This document shows, piece after piece, positions 10,161 to 19,610 of a stretch of 64,000 nt of DNA. The position numbers and the translations under genes were made by a program. This DNA comes from Methylomonas sp. Its GTDB lineage: Bacteria > Pseudomonadota > Gammaproteobacteria > Methylococcales > Methylomonadaceae. Numbering within the stretch: the first letter of the stretch is position 1; every line of letters starts with the position of its first letter. The notes beneath the pieces were generated by a model. It had not been told where the DNA came from, did not search any database, and was given only the letters and a program-made list of their open reading frames with translations. Where the stretch lies: contig PERU01000012.1 in the NCBI GenBank assembly GCA_002928965.1, positions 37,560-101,559 on the forward strand, written 5' to 3'.

Positions 10161-10228
10161 AGTGGGAATGTTGATTTATTTGCTATATTCTTCAGCTGTT
10201 GAAGCAATATATGCCTCGGGGTCGATTC

Positions 10229-11503
10229 ATGAGTAAAGACAAAAAAAGTAAAGACGAAGACAAACTCCTTTACTGTTCTTTTTGTGGCAAAAGCCAAAAT
10301 GAAGTAAGAAAATTGATTGCCGGTCCGTCGGTGTATGTGTGTGATGAATGCGTTGAACTGTGCAATGACATTATTCGCGACGAATTGATGGAAGATGAAA
10401 AATCAGTCGGCAATGGCTCATTGCCTAAACCCAAGGAAATCAAGCTAGAACTGGACAACTATGTCATTGGTCAGGAAAACGCCAAAAAGATTTTGGCGGT
10501 GGCTGTTTACAATCATTACAAACGTTTACGCAGTAATAGCAAGAAAAGTGATGTTGAGCTGGCAAAAAGTAATATTTTACTGATTGGTCCTACTGGATCA
10601 GGTAAAACTTTATTGGCTGAAACATTGGCACGTTTGCTCGATGTACCTTTTACCATTGCTGACGCCACCACGCTTACCGAAGCGGGTTATGTTGGTGAAG
10701 ATGTCGAAAATATCATTCAGAAAATTCTGCAAAAATGCGATTACGATGTAGAGAAAGCCGAAACCGGCATTGTCTATATTGATGAAATCGATAAAATTTC
10801 CCGTAAATCGGATAACCCATCCATTACCCGCGATGTGTCAGGTGAAGGTGTGCAGCAGGCGTTGTTGAAGCTGATTGAAGGCACTGTGGCATCAGTACCG
10901 CCTCAAGGTGGGCGCAAGCATCCTCAGCAAGAGTTTTTGCAGGTCAATACCGCAAACATTCTATTTATCGTAGGTGGAGCGTTTGCCGGATTGGATCGCG
11001 TGATTAAAGGCCGCACTGAAAAAGGTGGGATTGGCTTTTCAGCGGAGGTCAAAACCAAAGACGAGAATCAGAATGTCGGAGAGATTTTTGCCGATGTACG
11101 AGCAGAAGATTTAATCAAATACGGTTTAATCCCGGAGTTTGTCGGTCGTCTTCCTGTAGTAGCCACCCTGGATGAACTGGATGAAGCGGCGTTGATCGAA
11201 ATTTTGACCAAGCCCAAAAATGCGCTGATCAAACAATACAAACATTTGTTTGAAATGGAAGGCGCCGAGTTAGAGTTCAGAGAAGATTCCCTTGCAGCTA
11301 TTGCGCGCAAATCAATGGAGCGTAAAACAGGTGCGCGTGGTCTGCGAACCATTGTTGAAAATGTGCTTTTGGATACCATGTACGAATTGCCGTCGAGCGA
11401 AAATATCAGCAAAGTGGTAATCGATGAAAGTGTGATCAATGGCCAGTCTGATCCCATTTTGGTGTATGAATCCGAATTAAAACTGGTTTCGGCTGAATCG
11501 TAA
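10229..11503 (+). CDS. clpX: ATP-dependent Clp protease ATP-binding subunit ClpX
   Basis: AAA+ unfoldase that feeds tagged proteins to ClpP. An N-terminal C4 zinc-binding domain ([19 protein letters not shown]) precedes the AAA+ module with Walker [13 protein letters not shown], Walker [10 protein letters not shown], the pore loop GYVGEDVE and sensor-2 GARGLR. The frame is open to TTG 10199, but ATG 10229 has CGGGGT 7 nt upstream and gives exactly 424 aa, the E. coli length. A strong terminator follows, so the operon ends here and lon has its own promoter. Confidence 0.97.
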   Translation: MSKDKKSKDEDKLLYCSFCGKSQNEVRKLIAGPSVYVCDECVELCNDIIRDELMEDEKSVGNGSLPKPKEIKLELDNYVIGQENAKKILAVAVYNHYKRLRSNSKKSDVELAKSNILLIGPTGSGKTLLAETLARLLDVPFTIADATTLTEAGYVGEDVENIIQKILQKCDYDVEKAETGIVYIDEIDKISRKSDNPSITRDVSGEGVQQALLKLIEGTVASVPPQGGRKHPQQEFLQVNTANILFIVGGAFAGLDRVIKGRTEKGGIGFSAEVKTKDENQNVGEIFADVRAEDLIKYGLIPEFVGRLPVVATLDELDEAALIEILTKPKNALIKQYKHLFEMEGAELEFREDSLAAIARKSMERKTGARGLRTIVENVLLDTMYELPSSENISKVVIDESVINGQSDPILVYESELKLVSAES

Positions 11504-11526
11504 TCAAGCCAAAAAACAAGACATAA

Positions 11527-11559
11527 AAAGGGGTTTTGTAAGCAAAACCCCTTTTTTTT
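11527..11559 (+). terminator. Intrinsic terminator after clpX
   Basis: A 12-bp stem (11527-11538 with 11543-11554; AAAGGGGTTTTG / CAAAACCCCTTT) with a TAAG loop is followed by a T run to 11559. It separates the tig-clpP-clpX unit from lon. Confidence 0.93.
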
Positions 11560-11577
11560 GCCTATTTTGTAAAGATA

Positions 11578-11606
11578 CTTGTTTTCTATCTGAGCGTCCT
11601 CATATA
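11578..11606 (+). promoter_or_regulatory. Candidate sigma-32 (heat-shock) promoter of lon
   Basis: CTTGTTT (11578-11584) and CCTCATATA (from 11598) are separated by 13 nt, close to the sigma-32 pattern CTTGAAA-N13-CCCCATnT. It lies 44 bp upstream of the lon ATG and directly behind the clpX terminator. lon is a heat-shock gene in many proteobacteria, so the context agrees. The -35 matches imperfectly. Confidence 0.55.
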
Positions 11607-11649
11607 GGATGGATGTGAAATTGCCTACCGGTCTAAGGATACAAATCAA

Positions 11650-14064
11650 ATGACGCAAGTAAAAAATAAAGACGAACTTATTCCCGTATTGCCACTACGG
11701 GATGTGGTGGTGTATCCGCACATGGTGATACCTCTGTTTGTGGGCAGGGGGATGTCTATCGATGCTTTGGATGCGGCCATTAAACAAGACAAGCAAGTGT
11801 TGTTGATTGCCCAGAAACAGGCAGATGTTGATGAGCCTGAATTTGATGATTTGTATAAAGTCGGCACTTTGGCGAATATTTTGCAATTGCTCAAGTTGCC
11901 TGATGGCACCGTCAAGGTATTGGTAGAAGGCACACACCGGTGTTCCGTCGTTCAATACCAGGAATTTGAAGGTTATTGCGCCGCAGGCGTGGTTGAATTG
12001 GAAGATGAATTAAACATTGAGGATCAAGAACTGGATGTTCTGCAACGAACAGCAATTAACTCGTTTGACCAATACGTCAAGCTGAACAATAAAATCCCTC
12101 CCGAAGTTTTGAATTCCTTATCCGGCATAGATGACCCAGGTCGTTTAGCGGATACCATGGCGGCGCACATGGCACTGAAAGTGGAAGAAAAACAAAATAT
12201 GCTGGAAATGGTGGATGTCGCCAAGCGTCTGGAAAGTTTGATGACGCTAATGGAAGGCGAAGTGGATATTTTGGAAATGGAAAAGAAAATCCGCGGTCGT
12301 GTCAAAAAACAAATGGAAAAAAACCAACGTGAATATTATCTGAATGAGCAAATGAAAGCGATTCAGAAAGAGTTGGGCGAAATGGATGAAGCTAGCAATG
12401 AAGTTGAGGAGCTGGAAAAGAAAATTGAGGCTGCGGGTATGTCTGCTGAGGCTAAAACCAAAGCCATGGCCGAGCTGAACAAGTTGAAAATGATGTCGCC
12501 CATGTCTGCAGAAGCCACTGTGGTGCGCAATTACATTGACTGGATGGTCAGTGTGCCTTGGAAGAAAAAAACCAAAGTTCGCCATGATTTAAAAGTGGCG
12601 GAGCAGGTTTTGGAATCCGAACATTATGGTTTGGAGAAAGTTAAAGAGCGAATTCTGGAATATTTGGCTGTGCAACAACGCGTCAAGCAATTGAAAGGGC
12701 CGATTTTATGTTTGGTTGGGCCTCCGGGTGTGGGCAAAACCTCGCTGGGGCAATCGATTGCCCGTGCTACCAATCGCAAATATGTGCGGATGGCTCTTGG
12801 CGGTGTTCGGGATGAGGCGGAAATCCGTGGTCATAGACGCACCTACATCGGTTCGATGCCCGGCAAGATTTTGCAAAATCTGTCGAAAATAAAAACCCGT
12901 AATCCAATGTTTTTATTGGATGAGATTGACAAGATGGCAGCGGATTTTCGCGGCGATCCTGCGTCAGCACTTTTGGAGGTGTTGGATCCGGAACAGAATC
13001 ATACGTTTGCAGATCATTACCTGGAAGTTGATTTCGATCTATCCGACGTGATGTTTGTGGCAACGGCCAATACCTTGAATATTCCTGCACCGTTAATGGA
13101 CCGGATGGAAGTCATTCGTCTGGCAGGATATACCGAAGATGAAAAGATCAATATTGCTATGCGGTTTTTGATTCCCAAGCAAGTCAAAAATAATGGCTTG
13201 GTTGAGTCGGAAATCGAAATATCTGAAGATGCAGTCAAGGATATTGTCCGTTATTACACGCGAGAAGCAGGGGTGCGAAGTCTGGAGCGAGAAATATCCA
13301 AGATTTGCCGAAAAGTTGTAAAAGATTTGTTATTGCAAAAAAGCAAAGAGAAAATCTCAGTAAGCAAAGACAACCTAAATAAATACTTAGGTGTGAGACG
13401 TTTTAGTTATGGTATGGCAGAAGACAGTGATCAAATCGGCCAAGTCACAGGTTTGGCATGGACTGAAGTGGGTGGTGAGTTGTTGACCATTGAAACTGCA
13501 GTAATGCCCGGTAAAGGTAAGCAGCAGGCAACCGGTAAGTTAGGCGAGGTCATGAAGGAATCAATTGATGCTGCAGTAACCGTGGTCAGAAGCCGTGCGG
13601 ATGTTTTGGGTATTGATAGGGCTGTGTTTCAAAGTTGCGATATTCATGTGCACGTACCCGAAGGTGCTACACCAAAGGATGGGCCGAGCGCAGGTATTGG
13701 CATGTGTACCGCAATCATTTCAGCATTGACTAAAATTCCTGTTAGAGCGGATGTGGCAATGACTGGGGAAATTACCTTGCGAGGGGAGGTGTTGCCGATT
13801 GGCGGGTTGAAAGAAAAGTTGCTCGCCGCACATCGAGGCGGTATTCGCACTGTAGTAATTCCTTATGAGAATGAAAAAGATCTTGCGGAAATCCCTGAAA
13901 ACGTCAAAGCCAATCTAACTATTAAATGTGTGCGCTGGATTGACGAGGTTTTGGAAATCGCGTTGCAAAAGATGCCGATACCCATCGTGGTTGAATCGGC
14001 GGCAAGTGTTGATACCTCAGGCAGTAAAGCTGATGCAAAGACACCGACAGTCGTGGCGCACTAG
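11650..14064 (+). CDS. lon: ATP-dependent protease Lon
   Basis: Homohexameric AAA+ serine protease that degrades damaged and regulatory proteins. The 804-aa protein begins with the LonA N-domain ([18 protein letters not shown]), a coiled-coil region (about 190-280), Walker [12 protein letters not shown], Walker [11 protein letters not shown], and a C-terminal protease domain with the catalytic dyad S680 (PKDGPSAG) and K723 ([10 protein letters not shown]), matching E. coli S679/K722. The tail after residue 780 is Ala/Ser rich. It is preceded by a candidate heat-shock promoter and followed by hupB. Confidence 0.97.
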   Translation: MTQVKNKDELIPVLPLRDVVVYPHMVIPLFVGRGMSIDALDAAIKQDKQVLLIAQKQADVDEPEFDDLYKVGTLANILQLLKLPDGTVKVLVEGTHRCSVVQYQEFEGYCAAGVVELEDELNIEDQELDVLQRTAINSFDQYVKLNNKIPPEVLNSLSGIDDPGRLADTMAAHMALKVEEKQNMLEMVDVAKRLESLMTLMEGEVDILEMEKKIRGRVKKQMEKNQREYYLNEQMKAIQKELGEMDEASNEVEELEKKIEAAGMSAEAKTKAMAELNKLKMMSPMSAEATVVRNYIDWMVSVPWKKKTKVRHDLKVAEQVLESEHYGLEKVKERILEYLAVQQRVKQLKGPILCLVGPPGVGKTSLGQSIARATNRKYVRMALGGVRDEAEIRGHRRTYIGSMPGKILQNLSKIKTRNPMFLLDEIDKMAADFRGDPASALLEVLDPEQNHTFADHYLEVDFDLSDVMFVATANTLNIPAPLMDRMEVIRLAGYTEDEKINIAMRFLIPKQVKNNGLVESEIEISEDAVKDIVRYYTREAGVRSLEREISKICRKVVKDLLLQKSKEKISVSKDNLNKYLGVRRFSYGMAEDSDQIGQVTGLAWTEVGGELLTIETAVMPGKGKQQATGKLGEVMKESIDAAVTVVRSRADVLGIDRAVFQSCDIHVHVPEGATPKDGPSAGIGMCTAIISALTKIPVRADVAMTGEITLRGEVLPIGGLKEKLLAAHRGGIRTVVIPYENEKDLAEIPENVKANLTIKCVRWIDEVLEIALQKMPIPIVVESAASVDTSGSKADAKTPTVVAH

Positions 14065-14122
14065 ATTTAGGCTTGATTGCTTCAAATCCATGATACACGT
14101 GGGCTTAAGGCGATTTCAGAAC

Positions 14123-14152
14123 TTGACATGACTTTATACCCGTTGATATAAA
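14123..14152 (+). promoter_or_regulatory. Sigma-70 promoter of hupB
   Basis: A perfect -35 TTGACA (14123-14128) is followed 18 nt later by TATAAA (14147-14152). The region also holds an 8-bp dyad ACTTTATA / TATAAAGT (14131-14138 and 14147-14154) that overlaps the -10, a possible autoregulatory or topology-sensitive element. The hupB ATG is 119 bp further on, giving a long leader. Confidence 0.75.
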
Positions 14153-14271
14153 GTCTATCCTTTCTGTGGGAAAGGTGGCGAGAAATAGGTGGGGCTTGCC
14201 TGTTAGTGCCGAAAATACATAGCTTGTTTGCTCGAGCATAATTAATAAAACGACATCCTAAGGGGAAATAA

Positions 14272-14544
14272 ATGAACAAATCGGAGCTGATTGATGCAAT
14301 TGCTGGTAAGTCAGGATTAACTAAAGCTGACTCTGGTCGCGCTTTAGATGGTTTTATTCAGTCTATTGAAGAAGCACTGAAAAATGGTGATTCTGTTGCT
14401 TTGGTAGGTTTTGGTACCTTCGAAGTTAAAGAAAGAGCCGAGCGTAAAGGCCGTAATCCACAAACCGGCGAAGAAATCACCATTAAAGCCGCTAAAATTC
14501 CTTCATTTAAAGCTGGCAAATCTTTAAAAGATGCTGTAAACTAG
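14272..14544 (+). CDS. hupB: DNA-binding protein HU (beta-type)
   Basis: A 90-aa histone-like protein that bends and compacts DNA as a dimer. [40 protein letters not shown] and the C-terminal [16 protein letters not shown] are standard HU segments, including the GRNPQTGE arm with the DNA-intercalating proline. The AAGGGGAAATAA ribosome region is good. The position lon-hupB-(tRNAs)-ppiD is typical for gammaproteobacteria. Confidence 0.97.
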   Translation: MNKSELIDAIAGKSGLTKADSGRALDGFIQSIEEALKNGDSVALVGFGTFEVKERAERKGRNPQTGEEITIKAAKIPSFKAGKSLKDAVN

Positions 14545-14557
14545 GCTTTCTTTAGTC

Positions 14558-14633
14558 GGGTGCTTAGCTCAGCTGGGAGAGCATCGCCCTTACAAGGCGA
14601 GGGTCGGGGGTTCGAACCCCTCAGCACCCACCA
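14558..14633 (+). tRNA. tRNA-Val(UAC)
   Basis: Acceptor GGGTGCT/AGCACCC, anticodon loop 14589-14595 with TAC at 14591-14593, T arm GGTTCGAACC and encoded CCA (14631-14633). It lies 13 bp after hupB and 6 bp before tRNA-Asp, so the two tRNAs are probably processed from one transcript. Confidence 0.97.
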
Positions 14634-14639
14634 GACTTA

Positions 14640-14716
14640 GGAGCGGTAGTTCAGTTGGTTAGAATACCGGCCTGTCACGCCGGGGGTCGCGGGTTCGAGC
14701 CCCGTCCGCTCCGCCA
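14640..14716 (+). tRNA. tRNA-Asp(GUC)
   Basis: Acceptor GGAGCGG/CCGCTCC, anticodon GTC in the loop CTGTCAC, T arm GGGTTCGAGCCCC, discriminator G and CCA at 14714-14716. Followed by an intrinsic terminator. Confidence 0.97.
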
Positions 14717-14722
14717 AAACAG

Positions 14723-14756
14723 AAACCTCGGGCCGTATGGTTCGAGGTTTTTTTTT
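14723..14756 (+). terminator. Intrinsic terminator after the tRNA-Val/tRNA-Asp pair
   Basis: An 8-bp stem AAACCTCG / CGAGGTTT (14723-14730 and 14743-14750) runs into a T run ending at 14756. Confidence 0.9.
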
Positions 14757-14816
14757 GCGTGTTAATTTATTTAAGGCCTGTTGAGTCAGGCTAAATGCTG
14801 TTTAAGGACAGAGCTT

Positions 14817-16682
14817 ATGCTATTAGAGATTAGAGAAAAGGTGCAGGGCGTATTTGCCTCTATCATTTTGGTGCTGATTTGCGTGCTGTTTGGCTTGTGG
14901 GGTATCCAAAATTATTTGGGTGGTGGCAAGGAAGCGCCGTTGGTGACTGTGGGAGATAAAGAGTTTTTCCAACGTGAGGTTACTCAGGCTTATCAACAAT
15001 TTGCGCAAAACTTGGCGGGGATGAACTTTGATGAGGAAACCCTAAAAAAACAAGCATTACAAAAACTGATACGTGATGAGGTCTTGCTGCAATACTCACA
15101 AAATCAGAATTTGGTCGTCACAGATGATACCGCCAGAGACTTTATCCAGTCGCTGGAATATTTCCAAAAAGATGGCAAATTCGATAAAACGCAATATCAA
15201 GCCATGCTGGGCTCTCAGGGCATGTCATCGGATGAATTTGTCAGCCGTATCAAAAAGGCTTTGATGATGGAGCAGGTGCAACGCGCTGTAGTTGACAGTG
15301 GCTTTGTGACAAAAGCGGAAGTAGAGGCCTTTTTCAAAATTCAAAATCAAAAACGTGATGTTGAATATGTCAGCATAGCTTTGGCTGCTTCAACTGTTGC
15401 TCCATCCGAAGATGAGCTTTTGGCCTATTATCAGCAACATCAGAATGCCTACCAATCGGATGAACAGGTTTCTGTGCAGTATGTAGAGTTGTCATTGGAT
15501 GCTTTGGCTAACGATGTCTCGGCAACAGACGATCAATTAAAAGATTACTACGAAGAACAAAAAACTCAATTCAGTAATCCCGAACGTCGCAAAATCAGTC
15601 ATATTCTGATTGCATTTGGCAAACAGGTCTCTGAAGAGCAAGCCTTGCAAAAAGCAACAGCAGCAAAACAAGCGTTGAGCAATAAAGATTTCGCGGCATT
15701 GGCAACCGAGCTTTCAGATGACAAACTCAGTGCCAAGAATGGGGGGGACTTAGGATTGTTTAATGTCGGTGTGATGGAGAAAGCCTTTGAAGAGGCTGCC
15801 GGCAAATTAAAATTGGGTGAAGTCTCGGAGCCGGTCAAATCTGCTTTTGGTTACCATTTGATCAAAGTAACTGAATTGGTGCCGGGCGAAGTGAAAAGCT
15901 ATGAATCCGTTGCACCTGAGTTGACTAAAGCGTATAAAAAAGCTCAAGCAGAAAGCCGCTTTAACGAGTTGGCCGAAAAAATGAGTCAGGTCAGTTATGA
16001 AAATCCGGATAGCCTGGATGCGACTGCTAGCATGTTGGGAGCCGAAATCCATGAAACGGCAATGTTTACCCGACAAAATGGTGAAGGCGTGGCTAGTGAC
16101 GAAAAATTGCGGTTGGCAGCCTTTTCCGAAGATGTGCTAAAAGGCAGTAATAGTGAGCCGATTGAAATAGGTACTGACAAACTCGTGGTATTGAGAATGA
16201 AATCGCACGTACCTGCGGCCAACAAAGAACTGAAAGAGGTCAAAAATGATGTGATTGCCGCACTGCAAAAAGACAAGGCGCAACAACGTGCTCTTGAAGT
16301 GGCTAATCAGATCAAAACCGAGTTATCTGCAGGCAAAGCCATTAATGAAGTGGCTCAGGCCGCACACTTGAATGTAAAAAAAGTAAACGGCTTAACCAGG
16401 ACAACCTCCGATGTCGATCCGGCAATTTCACAGGCGATTTTTCGGGCGGCCAAGCCGCAACCCAATCGTCCAAGCATTGTCGTGATTGATGACCCTGCCG
16501 GTGGCAAGATCGTTGCCAGCATCAATGCCGTAAAAGATGGCGAAATGACCGAAGCCGATAAATCCAAATTAGTCGTGATTGAAAAAAATATGGCGACAGC
16601 CTTCGGCAGAGCGCAATTTGAGTCTGTATTAAATCAATTGCAGTCTAGTGCGGATATTACGATTCACGAAGCTAAACAATAG
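14817..16682 (+). CDS. ppiD: Periplasmic folding chaperone PpiD (SurA-N/parvulin)
   Basis: A 621-aa inner-membrane-anchored periplasmic chaperone assisting envelope protein folding near SecYEG. One N-terminal membrane helix (about residues 11-30, VFASIILVLICVLFGLWGIQ) is followed by a SurA_N-like region, a parvulin domain (RRKISHILIAF to FGYHLIKVTE) and a long helical C-terminus. Length agrees with E. coli PpiD (623). ATG 14817 was chosen over the TTG at 14781 because AAGGA lies 8 nt upstream. hupB-ppiD synteny supports the name. A GC-rich hairpin without T run lies downstream at 16720-16746. Confidence 0.94.
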   Translation: MLLEIREKVQGVFASIILVLICVLFGLWGIQNYLGGGKEAPLVTVGDKEFFQREVTQAYQQFAQNLAGMNFDEETLKKQALQKLIRDEVLLQYSQNQNLVVTDDTARDFIQSLEYFQKDGKFDKTQYQAMLGSQGMSSDEFVSRIKKALMMEQVQRAVVDSGFVTKAEVEAFFKIQNQKRDVEYVSIALAASTVAPSEDELLAYYQQHQNAYQSDEQVSVQYVELSLDALANDVSATDDQLKDYYEEQKTQFSNPERRKISHILIAFGKQVSEEQALQKATAAKQALSNKDFAALATELSDDKLSAKNGGDLGLFNVGVMEKAFEEAAGKLKLGEVSEPVKSAFGYHLIKVTELVPGEVKSYESVAPELTKAYKKAQAESRFNELAEKMSQVSYENPDSLDATASMLGAEIHETAMFTRQNGEGVASDEKLRLAAFSEDVLKGSNSEPIEIGTDKLVVLRMKSHVPAANKELKEVKNDVIAALQKDKAQQRALEVANQIKTELSAGKAINEVAQAAHLNVKKVNGLTRTTSDVDPAISQAIFRAAKPQPNRPSIVVIDDPAGGKIVASINAVKDGEMTEADKSKLVVIEKNMATAFGRAQFESVLNQLQSSADITIHEAKQ

Positions 16683-16860
16683 GTTTAATAAATCGTAAAT
16701 TGTTGGATTGATTCATAAACATGCCTGCAGTGTGTCTGCGGGCATGGCTTTGCTGCATATCCGATCTTGCAACTCCTCTGAGCCACAATATTCCCAATAT
16801 ATTAAAATTTTTTCCAAAATAGCTGTTAGTCTTTCCAGCTTAGCTTTTGTGGACGGATGT

Positions 16861-17361
16861 ATGTGGCGATTAAATGTAATTGTGTTGTTGACGTTGGTTT
16901 GGGTTTCAGTAAGTGTGAAGGCTGAAAGGCCTGATAACGTAGGTAATGAAAAACACAAGCAGCATGCTAAGCATGAGAAATTGTCCAAAAAACATACTCA
17001 CGAAGTTGATGAGCACACTTCATCGCAAAGTAAATCAGATTATCAGTCCTATTTTAATGAACAGCATCGATCAGTTATTCGAGAGTTTTATGCCAACGAA
17101 ATCCGCCGTGGTGATTGTCCGCCAGGATTAGCTAAAAAACAGAATGGCTGCTTGCCGCCGGGCCAGGCTAAGCGTTGGAAACTGGGTCAGATATTGCCCA
17201 GGGATGTCAGATATCACCATTTACCCGATTCGGTCATAGGTCAAATGGGTTATCCGCCAGCCGGCTATCGCTTTGTCAGGGTTGATTCAGATATCCTAAT
17301 GTTATCTGTCGGTACGGGTCTGGTTGTTGATGCTATGTCCAATCTGTTGGGGTCACCGTAA
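16861..17361 (+). CDS. CigR/RcnB-like secreted protein
   Basis: A 166-aa protein with a signal peptide (MWRLNVIVLLTLVWVSVSVKA), a His/Lys-rich linker (HKQHAKHEKLSKKHTHE) and a conserved C-terminal domain: RGDCPPGLAKKQNGCLPPGQ, LPRDVRYHHLP, PPAGYRFVRVDSDILM and VGTGLVVDAM. This domain is typical of the CigR (anti-virulence)/RcnB-like family, whose function is poorly defined outside Salmonella. The His-rich stretch could bind metal, which is an inference. The frame is open to 16708, but the signal peptide and GGACGGA ribosome-like site favour ATG 16861. Confidence 0.75.
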   Translation: MWRLNVIVLLTLVWVSVSVKAERPDNVGNEKHKQHAKHEKLSKKHTHEVDEHTSSQSKSDYQSYFNEQHRSVIREFYANEIRRGDCPPGLAKKQNGCLPPGQAKRWKLGQILPRDVRYHHLPDSVIGQMGYPPAGYRFVRVDSDILMLSVGTGLVVDAMSNLLGSP

Positions 17362-17464
17362 AGTTAATTTGGCTTCTGGATGCATCGTGCATAACTATGT
17401 TTATGGCATGATATTTTTCCTGGAAACTCCTCTTTCATGCCTGAAAATGACTGCTGCTGTCTTT

Positions 17465-17482
17465 TTGTCATAAAACCGTAAT
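17465..17482 (+). promoter_or_regulatory. Probable Pho box upstream of phoB
   Basis: TTGTCAT (17465-17471), AAAA, then CCGTAAT (17476-17482) matches the PhoB box architecture of two 7-mers separated by 4 bp. A TTAAAT -10 candidate lies 9 bp downstream at 17492. A further CTGTCTT lies just upstream at 17457. PhoB autoregulation is established in enteric bacteria. Confidence 0.5.
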
Positions 17483-17531
17483 GTCGCGTTGTTAAATTTT
17501 CGATTTAATTAGGCTGAAATATATAGAGATT

Positions 17532-18224
17532 ATGATGAATTTGAATATCCTGGTGGTCGAGGATGAAGACGCAATCCGGGAAATGTTGGTCATGGTATTG
17601 GAGCAGGCTAATTTTCGCGTCATTGAAGCTGCCAGTGCGGAGTTGGCCTTAAGCGTATTGGCAGAAAACCGTGTCGATTTGCTGCTGCTGGATTGGATGT
17701 TGCCCGGCATTACCGGGGTGGAATTAGCCAGACGTTTAAAAAAAGATGCCAGTTATAAAGATTTGCCAATCATTCTGTTGACTGCGCGCGGCGAGGAAGA
17801 GGATAAAATTCGTGGTTTGGAAATCGGTGCCGACGATTATGTGACCAAGCCGTTTTCACCCAAAGAATTGCAGGCTCGCATTAAAGCTGTGATGCGCCGC
17901 AGCGGCAAACTGACCGAACTGGGGCAGCTGACTGTGGGTGATTTAACACTGGATGCAGAGCAGCATCGACTGACTATTGCTGGCAAGACCGTTGACGTTA
18001 GCCCCACTGAATTTAGATTAATGCAGTTTTTTATGACCAATCCTGACAAAGTTTATAGCCGCACCCATTTGCTGGATCAGGTCTGGGGACGAAGCGTTTA
18101 TATAGAAGAGCGCACAGTAGATGTGCATATCCGTCGTTTGCGTAAATTATTGGCCGAATTTGGCCGAGAAGAGTTAATCCAAACGGTGCGTGGCTTTGGC
18201 TATCGTTTCTCAATGGCGGAATAA
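17532..18224 (+). CDS. phoB: Phosphate regulon response regulator PhoB
   Basis: A 230-aa OmpR/PhoB-type regulator that activates phosphate-starvation genes. The receiver domain has the acidic pair ED at 10-11, phospho-acceptor D54 in LLLLDWMLPG, T in LLTARG and K in DDYVTKPF. The C-terminal winged helix (VDVSPTEFRLM, RTVDVHIRRLRKLL, IQTVRGFGYRF) is characteristic. A second ATG directly follows the first. Six bases separate it from phoR, so they form one operon. Confidence 0.96.
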   Translation: MMNLNILVVEDEDAIREMLVMVLEQANFRVIEAASAELALSVLAENRVDLLLLDWMLPGITGVELARRLKKDASYKDLPIILLTARGEEEDKIRGLEIGADDYVTKPFSPKELQARIKAVMRRSGKLTELGQLTVGDLTLDAEQHRLTIAGKTVDVSPTEFRLMQFFMTNPDKVYSRTHLLDQVWGRSVYIEERTVDVHIRRLRKLLAEFGREELIQTVRGFGYRFSMAE

Positions 18225-18229
18225 GCCAA

Positions 18230-19504
18230 ATGGATCGTTGGCAAAGGGAAATCAAAATTGTTCTGGCGCTGGCATTTTTTGCTTTTTTATTGAGCTATTT
18301 CGTTGGTCATTTGACTGGGATTTTATTGGTCATCAGCGTGATACTGTTGATCCGGCAAAGTCTGGTCATCAATGATCTGGAGCGCTGGCTGAGTCGAGGT
18401 GCGTTTCGGGATTATCGTGACCGCAAAGGTATCTGGAGCGACATTTACTATCATTTGTGGAAAATCAAAAAAACTGACAAAAAGCGCAAAAAAAAGCTTA
18501 GTCGTATGATTGATCAATTCCGCAAATCCACTGATGCATTGCCGGATGCCGCTGTGGTTTTGGGTGAGCATGCACAAATCGAATGGACCAATAAAGCCGC
18601 ACGAGAGGTACTTGGTTTAAAAAAGTCCGATAAAGGCCAGCGTATCCCTAATCTGATAAGGTCTCCGCAGTTCGTGCAATTCCTGAAGGGGCAGGATTAC
18701 GGCGAAAAGATCTGTATCCCGTCGCCGGTCAATGACAACACTATCCTGCAAATTAGCGTGGTACCTTATGGGGTTGGCTTACGTTTGCTGTTGGCTCAGG
18801 ATGTTACCCAAATCAAAAATATGGAACGCATGCGCACGGACTTTGTGGCTAACGTTTCGCACGAATTGCGTACTCCATTGACCGTGTTGAAGGGGTATCT
18901 AGAGACTTTGCTGGAAATGGATGATGTACCAAAAGGGTTTTTGCGATCTTTTCAAAGTATGTCCATGCAAACTGAGCGCATGCAGCATTTGATTGACGAT
19001 TTGCTGTTGTTGGCCAAATTGGAGACTAAAGCCAAAAAAGCCGAGTGTGTGGATATGCGGGATTTATTGCAGCAAATCTGCCATGAGAGTGATCTGCTGG
19101 AAAAGGACGAGCGCAGAATCGAGCTGAATCTGCAATCCCAAGCCAATGTAAGAGGCGATGCACAGGAGTTGCAAAGTGCCTTTACCAATTTGGTTGTGAA
19201 TGCTTTGAAATATTCACCGGCTACTTCACCGGTAAAAGTCAGTTGGTATAAACGCTCGGATGGAGTGTTATGTCTGGAAATTGAAGATTTTGGCGAAGGT
19301 ATTGCAGCCGCGGACATTCCGCGTATTACCGAACGTTTTTACCGTGCCGAGGTCAAGCGTAACCAAAAAATCACCGGAACCGGCTTGGGTTTGGCGATTG
19401 TTAAGCATGTGTTGGTCAGGCATGACGCCAAACTGGAAGTGGAGAGTCAGTTAGGCAAGGGTAGTCACTTTCGTTGTTTATTTCCGCAGCAACGTATTTG
19501 TTAA
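18230..19504 (+). CDS. phoR: Phosphate regulon sensor histidine kinase PhoR
   Basis: A 424-aa membrane kinase. Two close N-terminal membrane segments (about residues 10-46) are followed by a basic linker, a PAS-like domain (about 95-195), the HisKA box with H211 in NVSHELRTPLTVLKGYLE, and the HATPase motifs NLVVNALKYS (N), DFGEGI (G1) and GTGLGLAIVKHVL (G2). The short periplasmic part and single PAS domain match PhoR of E. coli (431 aa). Confidence 0.95.
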   Translation: MDRWQREIKIVLALAFFAFLLSYFVGHLTGILLVISVILLIRQSLVINDLERWLSRGAFRDYRDRKGIWSDIYYHLWKIKKTDKKRKKKLSRMIDQFRKSTDALPDAAVVLGEHAQIEWTNKAAREVLGLKKSDKGQRIPNLIRSPQFVQFLKGQDYGEKICIPSPVNDNTILQISVVPYGVGLRLLLAQDVTQIKNMERMRTDFVANVSHELRTPLTVLKGYLETLLEMDDVPKGFLRSFQSMSMQTERMQHLIDDLLLLAKLETKAKKAECVDMRDLLQQICHESDLLEKDERRIELNLQSQANVRGDAQELQSAFTNLVVNALKYSPATSPVKVSWYKRSDGVLCLEIEDFGEGIAAADIPRITERFYRAEVKRNQKITGTGLGLAIVKHVLVRHDAKLEVESQLGKGSHFRCLFPQQRIC

Positions 19505-19610
19505 ATAGCTTCAAGTCGCAAGCCATTTCATATCCACGCAAAAAAGCCCCGGCCCGTAAACTTAAATCACTATAATGGCTGGCCTCTGTAATACTGATTA
19601 AGAGGCTGGA

